A DNA stretch of 64,000 nt from a virus. Positions within the stretch are counted from its first letter, which is position 1. Each line of letters begins with the position of its first letter. The stretch is taken from IMG/VR virus record IMGVR_UViG_3300010885_026736, positions 1-64,000 of that record, one strand, 5' to 3'. A program made the translations under genes and the position numbers. Below the pieces are notes generated by a model, which was not told the origin of the DNA, searched no databases, and saw only the letters and a list, made by a program, of their open reading frames with translations. Shown here one piece after another: positions 31,261 to 38,013 of this stretch.

Positions 31261-31998
31261 CTAGTATAATGATAACATTGCATCATTTTTCTTTTGTAGA
31301 TAATCATTAAGCTTATCTAGATAGCCTTTATTTCTTAAATCTTTATATATAAGATTTTCCATACTGAACTCACCTGAACGTTGAATGCCTGCGCCACGCA
31401 TAGCATGCAGCTTTCCTTTTAACTTTTCAATTTCTGATGTATGTTCACCTGGCTCAGATAAAATTCGTTCTATCATATTCATGTATTCTTCAATTTTTTT
31501 CAATAAAGCTTTATCTGTTATGAAGTCAGGATGTTTCTCATGCTTTGGTTTAGCTAGCCATTTACCTTTTTCTATAGAATACACACCTTGAGATGTGGCA
31601 ACTTTCTCTCTATAGTTTTGTGCGTATAGTTCTACAGGATATCCCATTACAGTTAAATTTGGGTGATAGTGAGCCCAAAGAATCTTTTTACTGAAAAGAA
31701 AGTCATCAAGAAGATCTCCCTGAATAGGAAGCTTAGACATATCAACCATAACATGAATATCTAAATCTGAATAAGGAGTATAATTGAAATTAGCATTACC
31801 TCCTGTTAGTACAATATCACGAATTGCTTCTTCAGGTATCTTGGCAAACTCTGCCCACATTTTTCCAATTTGTAATAATCTAGCTTGCACCTTTTTTTTC
31901 ATGCTGCTATCAGTTTCCCATATCAGAGGATTTAGTACATCATGATATTCTAAAGACAAAGCAATGTCTTCTTTTATGAAAGAGGAAAGGCGCTTCAT
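31261..31998 (-). CDS. Pol-beta-type nucleotidyltransferase; candidate internal head protein
   Basis: 245 residues. VLTGGNANFNYTPYSDLDIHVMVD is the GG/GS...DxD catalytic motif of the polymerase-beta nucleotidyltransferase superfamily. PVELYAQNY supplies the third acidic strand, and the C-terminal half is helical. The N-terminus MKRLSSFIKEDIALSLE resembles the T4 capsid-targeting pattern. Substrate unknown (tRNA, small molecule or protein). It is expressed behind the M15 endolysin and its late promoter. Confidence 0.75.
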   Translation of the reverse strand: MKRLSSFIKEDIALSLEYHDVLNPLIWETDSSMKKKVQARLLQIGKMWAEFAKIPEEAIRDIVLTGGNANFNYTPYSDLDIHVMVDMSKLPIQGDLLDDFLFSKKILWAHYHPNLTVMGYPVELYAQNYREKVATSQGVYSIEKGKWLAKPKHEKHPDFITDKALLKKIEEYMNMIERILSEPGEHTSEIEKLKGKLHAMRGAGIQRSGEFSMENLIYKDLRNKGYLDKLNDYLQKKNDAMLSLY

Positions 31999-32006
31999 GA
32001 TTACCC

Positions 32007-32489
32007 TTATTGATGTTTGAATGGATCATATGTTGCATCAGGATACCACACGCCCTTGAATAGGCGGTTCTGATCTGCAACGGCTACACGCTGAACATGA
32101 TCTAAATCTCTGAAGCTGTGATGTAATTGAGGGGTACCCCAATCGCCGCCCCATACTACTCCAACCTGATCTGCAAGTAATCCAAGTAGTGAGTAGTCAC
32201 CTTTATAAGAAGGTTGGCCATGATCTAAGAATACGATATCAGCAGCTAACCCATAATGATGTACACCGACATCTTTTAGCTGGGTTAGCTTTTGATCAAA
32301 TAATTTTTTTTGTCTTTCAGGACTTCTATATGTTTCAATCACCCGCATAGGCCTATTCTGTGCTTCTGCTGCAGCAAGTATTTTGTTTACTAAAACTCTA
32401 AATGTAGGCTCGAGCATATTGATATCATTAACAATATTAGTGCTACGAAACAAGGGACTCTTCTGAATAACTTCTGTATAAAAACTCAT
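32007..32489 (-). CDS. Peptidase M15 endolysin (VanY/L-Ala-D-Glu peptidase-like)
   Basis: 160 residues. RVIETYRSPERQKKLF, VHHYGLAADIVF (HxxGxAxD zinc motif: His and Asp ligands) and HSFRDLDHVQ (DxxH, catalytic acid and third ligand) define an M15 metallopeptidase that cuts peptidoglycan peptides. No signal peptide is visible, so a holin must release it. A late promoter and a GNRA-capped hairpin lie in the leader, and AGAGG before ATG 32489 is the SD. Confidence 0.88.
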   Translation of the reverse strand: MSFYTEVIQKSPLFRSTNIVNDINMLEPTFRVLVNKILAAAEAQNRPMRVIETYRSPERQKKLFDQKLTQLKDVGVHHYGLAADIVFLDHGQPSYKGDYSLLGLLADQVGVVWGGDWGTPQLHHSFRDLDHVQRVAVADQNRLFKGVWYPDATYDPFKHQ

Positions 32490-32509
32490 GATGACCTCTG
32501 AAATGAAAA

Positions 32510-32531
32510 GAGGGAGGATTGCTCCTCCCTC
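32510..32531 (-). terminator. Hairpin after hsp20, in the endolysin leader
   Basis: On the minus strand GAGGGAGGA-GCAA-TCCTCCCTC (9 bp, GCAA tetraloop) is followed by TTTTC. It lies downstream of the hsp20 stop and also downstream of the late promoter, so it can end early hsp20 mRNA and form the 5' hairpin of the late endolysin mRNA. Confidence 0.65.
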
Positions 32532-32533
32532 TC

Positions 32534-32541
32534 TATTTATA
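32534..32541 (-). promoter_or_regulatory. T4-type late promoter TATAAATA overlapping hsp20 stop
   Basis: The TAA stop codon of hsp20 is embedded in an exact TATAAATA about 45 bases upstream of the endolysin ATG. Confidence 0.6.
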
Positions 32542-33016
32542 GTTTTAAATCTTCTGACAGGAACTCAGGCGGTTTCGTCAGGTCATCATCAATCTTAATT
32601 TTTTTAGGTTTTTTGCTATCTGGGATAACATGTTCTAAGAAGATCTTCAGCATACCGTTTACCAGTTTTGCATTTCTAATCTCAACATTATCAGCTAAAG
32701 TGAATTGACGAGTAAAGACTCTGTCAGCAATTCCTTTGTGAATGTATGTTTTTTCAGAACCATCTTCTAGAACTTTATCTAGAGTTTCATATTTGCCTTT
32801 GACTTTCAGAATGTTATCTGCAAGTTCAAGTTCAATATCATGTTTACCAAATCCAGCTACAGCTAGTTCTATCAGATATCTTGTATCATCAAGTTTACTA
32901 ATGTTATAGGGGGGATATCCTGTTACCTGTTTAGCTACTGAAGCATGAGCTTCTTCTAAACGACGAACTGTATCTTCTAATCCGATAAAGAAAGGATATG
33001 AGTTAGTTAATAGCAT
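32537..33016 (-). CDS. hsp20: Small heat-shock protein Hsp20 (alpha-crystallin)
   Basis: 159 residues with the alpha-crystallin domain at about 38-140. It has PPYNISKLDDTRYLIELAVAGF (start of the domain), IELELADNILKVKG, HKGIADRVFTRQFTLADNVEI (the IA.R.F.R.F.L pattern) and NGMLKIFLEHVIP (the GxLxI motif). It is an ATP-independent holdase that keeps unfolded proteins soluble. Such genes are characteristic of marine T4-like phages. AGGAGG before ATG 33016 sits in a ROSE-like hairpin, suggesting temperature control. Confidence 0.92.
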   Translation of the reverse strand: MLLTNSYPFFIGLEDTVRRLEEAHASVAKQVTGYPPYNISKLDDTRYLIELAVAGFGKHDIELELADNILKVKGKYETLDKVLEDGSEKTYIHKGIADRVFTRQFTLADNVEIRNAKLVNGMLKIFLEHVIPDSKKPKKIKIDDDLTKPPEFLSEDLKL

Positions 33017-33021
33017 GAATG

Positions 33022-33074
33022 CCTCCTGTTAAGCAAGGGTTGAATGTTCAGGATCCCGAAGCAACCCTGAACAT
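33022..33074 (-). promoter_or_regulatory. Structured hsp20 5' leader, ROSE-like RNA thermometer candidate
   Basis: Two hairpins are visible on the minus strand. The first (33044-33074) is ATGTTCAGG...CCTGAACAT with a TTCG-capped inner part. The second (33023-33036) pairs TTGCT with AGGAG across a TAAC loop, so the SD AGGAGG is sequestered. UUGCU facing AGGA is the core of ROSE thermometers of small heat-shock genes. Confidence 0.5.
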
Positions 33075-33076
33075 TA

Positions 33077-33104
33077 TATATATGCATTTATTTGTTTTTT
33101 TCAA
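33077..33104 (-). promoter_or_regulatory. Sigma70-type promoter TTGAAA-16-TATATA for hsp20
   Basis: TTGAAA (33099-33104) and TATATA (33077-33082) with a 16-base spacer; other -10 registers in the TATATATAAT run are possible. It would start the hsp20 leader. Confidence 0.55.
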
Positions 33105-33294
33105 CCGGTGTTTTAATTTTTTTCCAACGGCTACCTAAAAATAATGATGTTCTCATTCTGTAGAACCAAGAAACATTCTTTCTAAGCTCTACTATCATTG
33201 TATCGTCACCAAAGACCTCCCAGACCCATTTTACAGGTGTACGTCTTGCCCTAATTTGATCTTCATACCAAATAGGGTCCCATGCTTCAGCCAT
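33088..33294 (-). CDS. Small protein downstream of RegA
   Basis: 68 residues from ATG 33294 (MAEAWDPIWYEDQIRARRTP), one base after the RegA stop and with GGGA upstream. Aromatic and basic, ending in GSRWKKIKTPVEKNK. It may bind nucleic acid. No family recognised. Confidence 0.55.
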   Translation of the reverse strand: MAEAWDPIWYEDQIRARRTPVKWVWEVFGDDTMIVELRKNVSWFYRMRTSLFLGSRWKKIKTPVEKNK

Positions 33295-33295
33295 A

Positions 33296-33691
33296 TTACT
33301 TTTTCCCGATATTATACTTGGTGACAAGCTCCCAATCATTCTTTTCCTTGTAAGAAAGAACTTTGATTTGACTTAAAGGGGTGACAGGTGATTCTGTCAT
33401 CTTAGGATCGACTACAGTAATCAGATTCCATTCAGCTAGTAGATTGATAATAGTGTTTCTACGACCTTCATCTGTATCAGAAAAATCAGTAGGCTTACCA
33501 TCAAGAGCAAAGAGCTCCTTGAAGTGTACAATGTAATACTTCTTTTGTTTGTGAAGTATGTGGCATGATTGATAAAGGATTTTATCCTTACGTGATGCAA
33601 TGCCGATTCTGGTTAATGTTTCTTTAACCTTCAAAAAGTCGTCAGGCTCTTTGATATGAACTTCAACTAATGCGTCTACTGATAATTTCAT
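33296..33691 (-). CDS. regA: RegA translational repressor
   Basis: 131 residues collinear with T4 RegA. KEPDDFLKVKETLTRIGIASRKDKILYQSCHILHKQ and YYIVHFKELFALDGK are nearly residue-for-residue the T4 pattern, and the C-terminus KNDWELVTKYNIGKK also matches. RegA binds the start region of early phage mRNAs and represses translation. Its ATG overlaps the gp62 stop (ATGA), the same order 45-44-62-regA as in T4. Confidence 0.95.
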   Translation of the reverse strand: MKLSVDALVEVHIKEPDDFLKVKETLTRIGIASRKDKILYQSCHILHKQKKYYIVHFKELFALDGKPTDFSDTDEGRRNTIINLLAEWNLITVVDPKMTESPVTPLSQIKVLSYKEKNDWELVTKYNIGKK

Positions 33692-34161
33692 TTTTTTAAT
33701 CCACCTGTACTAAGTCTTCTTTTTAATTCTTTTATTTGTTCGGCGGATAACAACGATAGTGCCACTTCAGCTTTCTTTTGTGAATAGCCGTATACCTGTT
33801 TCACTAACTCAATATCACCTGGCTTTTTATCTTTTTTAGCCCACCTAGAAAAGCGTTTCTTTGGACTAACTGTATTTAGCAAATACATATACTGAAGCTT
33901 TTTATCTAGGTGATAGCTCATATTAGTTTTGTTTGCTTGTTTTACCGTATCATAAAAGTATGAGAAGGCCTTATTTACAATCCATGGATTGTATTCTTTT
34001 TCTATAATTTCAGGAGACTCTGAATTTGCAAAGATATTTTTATTTGCATTGATACTATTGACATAGTCCCATACATCATTCAGTGGCTTGATTGTAAAGT
34101 CTTCTTCCTCTTCAGGTACTACATCTTTTGCTAATGTCATAACACTGAAAATATCAATCAT
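33688..34161 (-). CDS. 62: Clamp-loader small subunit gp62
   Basis: 157 residues. The section KKLQYMYLLNTVSPKKRFSRWAKK aligns with the T4 gp62 FNYLMAAVPRGKRYGKWAK region. With gp44 it loads the gp45 clamp onto primer-templates. Somewhat shorter than T4 gp62 (187). Coupled by ATGA overlaps on both sides. Confidence 0.88.
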   Translation of the reverse strand: MIDIFSVMTLAKDVVPEEEEDFTIKPLNDVWDYVNSINANKNIFANSESPEIIEKEYNPWIVNKAFSYFYDTVKQANKTNMSYHLDKKLQYMYLLNTVSPKKRFSRWAKKDKKPGDIELVKQVYGYSQKKAEVALSLLSAEQIKELKRRLSTGGLKK

Positions 34162-35096
34162 TTGAAATTACACTCCAGCATGATTTCTGCAAGGCAAGCA
34201 ACAATATTTATCTCTTGGTCAGCAACGAATGCTGCCTTATATTGAAACTCTGCAAGTGTATGGATCAGTAGAGGAACAGATGCTGGAGTGACCACTTCAT
34301 TGACGTTATCATAAAGATGCCTGAAGATAGTTTGACTATCAACATCTGCATTCTCACCAACCCACTTACGTACAGCAGGGAAGTTTTTATCCTTTAGTGC
34401 AGAAACCAATGCCCCATAAGAATCGCTAGACAAACTAGCAAGTATACTCGAGTTGATGTGGCCAGACGCTGAATGCCTTTGAAGTTCATTTAGAATACGC
34501 CTCCAATCAGGGAAGTGACGATTGATCAGTTCAGCAACAACTTCCTTTTCAAAAGAAACATTCTCCTTCTGAAGGATTGTAGCTGTACGCTTCATGAATT
34601 GAACAGCAAGAACAGGCTTATCTTTCTTTGGAATCTTGAACTCAACTACTGAGCATCGAGAATGCAAAGGTGCGATAAGCCTGTTCTTGAAGTTGCAGGT
34701 TAGAATAAACCCGCAGTTACGACTAAACTCTTCCATGAAATTACGAAGAGATGGCTGAGTGCTCTGAGCATTCAGATAGTCAGCCTCGTCTAGGATTACA
34801 TACTTTCTACCTCCCTTAAAGGACACACTTGAAGCAAACTGCATGATCTCTCCACGCAGCGTGTCAATGTTACCATTAAGAGAACCGTTGATGACAATAT
34901 AGTCACAGTCAAGTTGCTCTAACATAGCACGAGCAACTGTAGTCTTACCAACCCCTGGTCCACCAGTTAGTATAAGATTAGGAATATTCTTCTGATCAAC
35001 AAACTGTTGGAATACAGATTTAAGGTTTTCAGGTAAGATACATTCTTCAATAGATTTAGGTCTATACTTCTCTACCCATAGATAATCTTCTAGCAT
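34158..35096 (-). CDS. 44: Clamp-loader ATPase gp44
   Basis: 312 residues from ATG 35096 (MLEDYLWVEKYRPKSI). AAA+ RFC-like motifs are present: box II WVEKYRP, Walker A TGGPGVGKTT (44-53), Walker B VILDEADYL and the SRC-like motif LHSRCSVVEF. Four gp44 plus one gp62 form the T4 loader, and size and motifs agree. AAGG lies seven bases upstream of this start. A structured intergenic segment separates it from gp45. Confidence 0.95.
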   Translation of the reverse strand: MLEDYLWVEKYRPKSIEECILPENLKSVFQQFVDQKNIPNLILTGGPGVGKTTVARAMLEQLDCDYIVINGSLNGNIDTLRGEIMQFASSVSFKGGRKYVILDEADYLNAQSTQPSLRNFMEEFSRNCGFILTCNFKNRLIAPLHSRCSVVEFKIPKKDKPVLAVQFMKRTATILQKENVSFEKEVVAELINRHFPDWRRILNELQRHSASGHINSSILASLSSDSYGALVSALKDKNFPAVRKWVGENADVDSQTIFRHLYDNVNEVVTPASVPLLIHTLAEFQYKAAFVADQEINIVACLAEIMLECNFK

Positions 35097-35127
35097 AATG
35101 TAACCTTTCATAATAAAATAATAAAAT

Positions 35128-35167
35128 GCCGTTCACGAGAGAGGATGTCACACTATTCTCCAACGGC
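35128..35167 (-). other. Structured gp45-gp44 intergenic element
   Basis: In the 92-base gap between gp45 and gp44 an outer stem GCCGTT/AACGGC encloses a possible inner GGAGA/TCTCT-type pairing and is followed by ATTTTATTATTTT. It could be a weak terminator or processing site that adjusts clamp versus loader levels. Confidence 0.4.
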
Positions 35168-35188
35168 TCTGGCGACCCAGCATCAATA

Positions 35189-35845
35189 TCAATTAAAGGT
35201 TGATGTAGACTCTACAGCAATCCAATAGGTCAACTTGTCACTAATAAATCTTGAGATACCTCTTGACGAAAGAGATACTTCATAGTCATTAACAAGCATT
35301 TTAAGGTTTTCATTCTTGAAGATAGCACAGAAGTTTTGTTCAGTGTCACCAATGATTGCGCTATATGAATCTGCAGTTGGGTTCTTGCTATCGTATGCCT
35401 TTAGCGAGATGGTTGACCCATTGCCGATAACAGCAATTTCTGGCAACTGAAGAACGTTACCTGCCCGTTGCACCTTTTGTAGATCTACAGTACGTAGTGT
35501 AAACTCAACATCAGGGATAGGGAAAGTAACGTCCTTCACAGGAGGCGTAGCAAATGTTGAGGGGTCAGCATAGACATAAACTAGCTTACGCTTATCATCA
35601 ACAATAGTTGCCTCCTTGTCACCTACCACGATCTCAGGAGTGTCAAAAAGGGATAGGACACCTAAAAACCGTGGTAGGTCAAAGATAGCAAAGTCCTTTT
35701 CAAAAGTCTCATCGACTTCGGCCTTTGCCATGATTGTCTTTTGCGGGGAGATAGTACGAAGTATATTTCCTTCCCGAAAAAGAATACTTGAATTGATGGA
35801 GGAGAAATTCTTTAATACTGTAATTGTTTGGTCACTGAATTTCAT
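35189..35845 (-). CDS. 45: Sliding clamp gp45
   Basis: 218 residues (T4 gp45 has 228) starting MKFSDQTITVLKNFSSINSSILFREGN, with two clamp-fold repeats. FDLPRFLGVLSLFDTPEIVVGD and the later ISRFISDKLTYWIAVE match the family. The trimeric ring tethers gp43 and, in T4, also activates gp55-dependent late transcription. It is the first of the 45-44-62-regA set and follows the glycosyltransferase closely. Confidence 0.93.
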   Translation of the reverse strand: MKFSDQTITVLKNFSSINSSILFREGNILRTISPQKTIMAKAEVDETFEKDFAIFDLPRFLGVLSLFDTPEIVVGDKEATIVDDKRKLVYVYADPSTFATPPVKDVTFPIPDVEFTLRTVDLQKVQRAGNVLQLPEIAVIGNGSTISLKAYDSKNPTADSYSAIIGDTEQNFCAIFKNENLKMLVNDYEVSLSSRGISRFISDKLTYWIAVESTSTFN

Positions 35846-35855
35846 TTATTACTCC

Positions 35856-36818
35856 TTAGGACCTCTTACCAAGCTTGGCAGGATCAGCTGTTGCGGCAGC
35901 ACCCACGGCAGCAAGATCAGCGAGTGATCCGCCAAATACGTAGGTACCAACATGTTGTAGTTGAATCCAGGGGCAGAGCCATACCTTTAGGCCAATTTCA
36001 CGAGCCCACTGACAGAACATGTAGTCTTCTGACAGATAACGATTAGAATACTCATGACCGAAAGCGCTGTGCTTTGTGTCATCAATAAAGGCAATCGTTT
36101 CTTCTGGAGTTGCTTCTGGATTGTTCTTATAGAACTCACGAATTTCCTTGCCGATACGAGCATGCTTGTTGTCAATGAGTGCATCAAAGAATGCCATGAT
36201 CTCACGTGAACCATCAAAGGCTGCTGTACGAACATGGTCAGGACGATACATTAGAGCAGGATACTGAGTACCCATCTTCTCTAGAGCTGAGCGACGGATC
36301 ATCATGAACCCAGTGCCTGACTCTAGAACTTCTGCAGGCTCTGAGATACGAATCTCGCCAGAACCATTAGCAGGATTGAATACGTAGTCGCCCACAAACT
36401 TCTCTAGGATATTAGCATCCTGATCAGCAAAGCCCTTGTCTACTGCTGTCTTAACCTTTTCCCATGAGATGCACTTCTTAGGATAAGGACCGCAGAGCAC
36501 ATCATATTCACTCTCATCTGACTGTAGAGCAAGCATGGTTAGGATATCTTGAGCATTGAATCCAATGTCAGAGTCAATAAACATTAGATGAGTGCAGTCT
36601 GAGCGTAGGAACTCATCCACGCAATAGTTACGAGCACGTGTAATTAGTGACTCGTTGAATAGATAATAGTAACGCACTTCAATGCCATAATGCACAGCAA
36701 GTGCAGATAGGTCATTTGTGCTGCGGCAAAACATGCCTGCACAAGCTCCGCCATACATTGGTGTGGCGACAAACAGCTTGCGCTTACGTAGTTCTTCTAC
36801 TGGTACTTTAACTTCCAT
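35856..36818 (-). CDS. GT-A fold glycosyltransferase
   Basis: 320 residues. KLFVATPMYGGACAGMF, THLMFIDSDIGF (DxD metal/nucleotide-sugar motif), VLESGTGFMMIRRSAL and YLSEDYMFCQWAREIGLKVWLCPWIQLQHVG are the hallmarks of a family-2-like transferase common in marine T4-like phages. It sits between the 7-deazaguanine genes and gp45. The acceptor is unknown; modified DNA is one option, virion or host glycan another. Confidence 0.78.
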   Translation of the reverse strand: MEVKVPVEELRKRKLFVATPMYGGACAGMFCRSTNDLSALAVHYGIEVRYYYLFNESLITRARNYCVDEFLRSDCTHLMFIDSDIGFNAQDILTMLALQSDESEYDVLCGPYPKKCISWEKVKTAVDKGFADQDANILEKFVGDYVFNPANGSGEIRISEPAEVLESGTGFMMIRRSALEKMGTQYPALMYRPDHVRTAAFDGSREIMAFFDALIDNKHARIGKEIREFYKNNPEATPEETIAFIDDTKHSAFGHEYSNRYLSEDYMFCQWAREIGLKVWLCPWIQLQHVGTYVFGGSLADLAAVGAAATADPAKLGKRS

Positions 36819-36821
36819 GCT

Positions 36822-37145
36822 TTAATTCTCCTGATCATGCACGTAGAGTTGAATAATTGCGTAGTGGATCACCTTCATCATATCGTTTCGCCAATCTTCA
36901 GGTGATCCCTTACGGCCATAACGTTGAGCATACTTTAGAATATTACCAACACAAAATCCAGTACCATGCCCACCATCAATGATGAACTCAGTTGCTTGAT
37001 ACTTGTTTTGGGAGTAATGTTGCCCATATGTGTTATCAATATAGGCACGGATTTCCTCGAGGGTTTGATCCTCGTTGTATTTATAGTCGTTGTCAGAGGT
37101 GGATGATGTAATATCCAATGTAATTTTATCGCCCTTTCTAATCAA
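36822..37145 (-). CDS. DUF3310 (SaV-like) protein
   Basis: 107 residues. HYSQNKYQATEFIIDG and FCVGNILKYAQRYGRKGSPEDWRNDMMKVIHYA are the DUF3310 signature (conserved N-x-x-K-Y-x-x-R). The domain is frequent in phages and often called nucleotide kinase-like without proof. It overlaps the queC stop (ATGA). Confidence 0.8.
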   Translation of the reverse strand: MIRKGDKITLDITSSTSDNDYKYNEDQTLEEIRAYIDNTYGQHYSQNKYQATEFIIDGGHGTGFCVGNILKYAQRYGRKGSPEDWRNDMMKVIHYAIIQLYVHDQEN

Positions 37146-37954
37146 GCTGCATACTCCTTAAGAACTTGTTCAACATGTGACTTGGCGGTTTCCCAAGATA
37201 CGGGACCTGTTTCATCTGCATACGCTACAGGATCTGCACGACCTAGCTTGATGAATGCTTCAATACGCTCAACAGACGATGCTGACTTATAATCTGAATA
37301 CCAGATGTTATTGTGTTGCATCGGCTTGTATGAGGTATTTGTGTTAGCATACACGGTATTGAAATTAATGTCAAGCTCTTCGCAAAGATTAATTCCGTCT
37401 TGTAGGATACCAAACTTATCAATTTCTAGATAAGGTGTGTAATAACCTACACGCTCTGCTTCCCAGTTACCAATACGGAATGCAGCGTCATCTGCATCTC
37501 GGAATTCTTGACGGCAGTCAGGATAGATCGCATGATCGCCAGCATGAATGCCTAGAGCAATTGAAACATCTTCTTGCCAAGAATTAGCAACTGAAAGTGC
37601 GACTGCTTGTGTGATTGAAGCAAAGATTTTGTTACGATTAGGAACAACTGTTGCCTTCATGTTTTCATGAGCATAGTGACCCTCAGGAACATCATCTCCG
37701 CCACGAATTAAAGCAGAGTTTAGAAGTTCAGGAAGCCCTACCATCTGAATAGTTTGATGAAAGATGTTATACCCACGTGTCTTAAGGTATTCAACTAGAG
37801 CTTCTGCACGTTCTAGTTCAACACTATGCTTTTGACCATAGAAGAATGATAGAGCAGTAATAGTACCATTGTTCTTTTTTGCTTGTGCTAGACAGTTTAG
37901 AAGAAGTGTGCTACTATCCATGCCACCAGATAGTGATACGACGAAATGCTTCAT
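37142..37954 (-). CDS. queC: QueC-like 7-cyano-7-deazaguanine synthase
   Basis: 270 residues from ATG 37954, with a GGAG SD. The PP-loop SLSGGMDSS (7-15) binds ATP, and FFYGQKHSVELERAEAL, ATVVPNRNKIF, HAGDHAIYPDCR and SVERIEAF are QueC family landmarks. QueC turns 7-carboxy-7-deazaguanine into preQ0 using ammonia and ATP. The canonical C-terminal zinc cluster (C...CxxC..C around residues 205-230) is absent; the protein has only Cys21, Cys147 and Cys191. Part of the preQ pathway run 37142-42277. Confidence 0.85.
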   Translation of the reverse strand: MKHFVVSLSGGMDSSTLLLNCLAQAKKNNGTITALSFFYGQKHSVELERAEALVEYLKTRGYNIFHQTIQMVGLPELLNSALIRGGDDVPEGHYAHENMKATVVPNRNKIFASITQAVALSVANSWQEDVSIALGIHAGDHAIYPDCRQEFRDADDAAFRIGNWEAERVGYYTPYLEIDKFGILQDGINLCEELDINFNTVYANTNTSYKPMQHNNIWYSDYKSASSVERIEAFIKLGRADPVAYADETGPVSWETAKSHVEQVLKEYAA

Positions 37955-37989
37955 AATAGACTCCATAATAAAGACGGTATGTTGTTTAG

Positions 37990-38013
37990 AGTGGTTAGTC
38001 TCTTTGAACCACT
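37990..38013 (-). promoter_or_regulatory. Hairpin between queF and queC
   Basis: AGTGGTT-CAAAGAGACT-AACCACT (7-bp stem) begins in the queF stop codon and is followed by an A-rich segment CTAAACAACATACC before the queC SD. The arrangement recalls a minimal preQ1-I riboswitch, but key positions are not all met. Confidence 0.35.

Noticed and set aside
33044-33074. Hairpin considered as terminator of the RegA operon
   Set aside because: The stem is strong but followed by TTCAACCC rather than a U-run, and it lies after the hsp20 promoter; leader function fits better.
37078-37085. TATAAATA on the minus strand
   Set aside because: It encodes DYKYN in the DUF3310 gene and is not near a start; such 8-mers are expected about ten times by chance in 64 kb at this base composition.
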